A stretch of DNA of 24,408 nt from Pleionea sp052032335. Lineage in GTDB: Bacteria > Pseudomonadota > Gammaproteobacteria > Enterobacterales > Kangiellaceae. The DNA is taken from contig JBPEWV010000018.1 of the NCBI GenBank assembly GCA_052032335.1, positions 1 through 24,408 of the forward strand, read 5' to 3'. The translations under genes were made by a program, and so were the position numbers. A model generated the notes under the pieces. It worked only from the letters and a program-made list of their open reading frames with translations. It did no database searches and was not told where the DNA came from. This document shows, piece by piece, positions 24,328-24,408 of the stretch (the stretch's first letter is position 1; the number at the start of each line of letters is the position of its first letter).

Positions 24328-24408
24328 TCTCTACGCCGACAAATTCAGCTTTGCACCGCAAGGATGATTCTTTGTTAAAGCGCTTCGCACATCCACCGTG
24401 GCCACTGC

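Noticed and set aside
24328..24408. Possible integron attC site or start of another gene at the right edge
   Set aside because: GTTAAAG next to GCGCTTCG recalls attC core sites, but no matching partner core and no integrase are visible, and the window ends too soon.

Overview
The window looks like a chromosomal segment of a free-living, probably marine, gammaproteobacterium. The main evidence is the conserved block sfsA-dksA-gluQRS-pcnB-folK-deoxynucleoside kinase-panB-panC on the minus strand, together with a PepB-type aminopeptidase, a YdgA/DUF945 protein and a PBP1b-type mrcB. Proteins of the first module resemble those of polysaccharide-degrading marine Oceanospirillales, Cellvibrionales or Alteromonadales. 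The genus cannot be fixed by eye. No rRNA, tRNA, CRISPR array, transposase or integrase was seen.

Region 1 (1-5841, plus strand) is the most unusual part. A giant secreted or surface protein, whose 5' end lies before the window, combines a beta-sandwich module, a DUF5011-like Ig-fold, a bulb-type (mannose-binding) lectin block, a large unassigned module, a LamG/concanavalin-like domain, a complete di-heme cytochrome c peroxidase/MauG domain and a second bulb-lectin block at the extreme C-terminus. Fifteen bases downstream is an exported TPR-type protein, then a 97-residue unknown ORF whose stop meets the stop of panC. These three probably form one transcription unit.

Region 2 (5836-12812, minus strand) is housekeeping. 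Read in the direction of transcription it runs Rieske protein, sfsA, dksA, a Rho-independent terminator, gluQRS, pcnB, folK, deoxynucleoside kinase, panB, panC. The pcnB/folK and folK/kinase pairs overlap by 4 bases (ATGA). The genes serve RNA 3'-end metabolism, tRNA(Asp) modification, the stringent response, folate, dNTP salvage and pantothenate synthesis. The cbrAB pair often seen between gluQRS and pcnB in pseudomonads and the panD often seen after panC are both absent here.

Region 3 (12846-20653, mostly plus strand) carries a membrane-anchored alpha/beta hydrolase, ribA (GTP cyclohydrolase II), pepB, a YdgA-family protein, thpR (minus strand, sharing a bidirectional terminator with ydgA), mrcB and a HIT-family protein.

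Region 4 (20654-24408) is AT-richer with longer spacers and looks accessory. It holds a small membrane protein, two distantly related beta-lactamase-fold serine hydrolases, and an unknown 132-residue acidic protein 10 bases after the second hydrolase. The last 81 bases hold no gene I can support.
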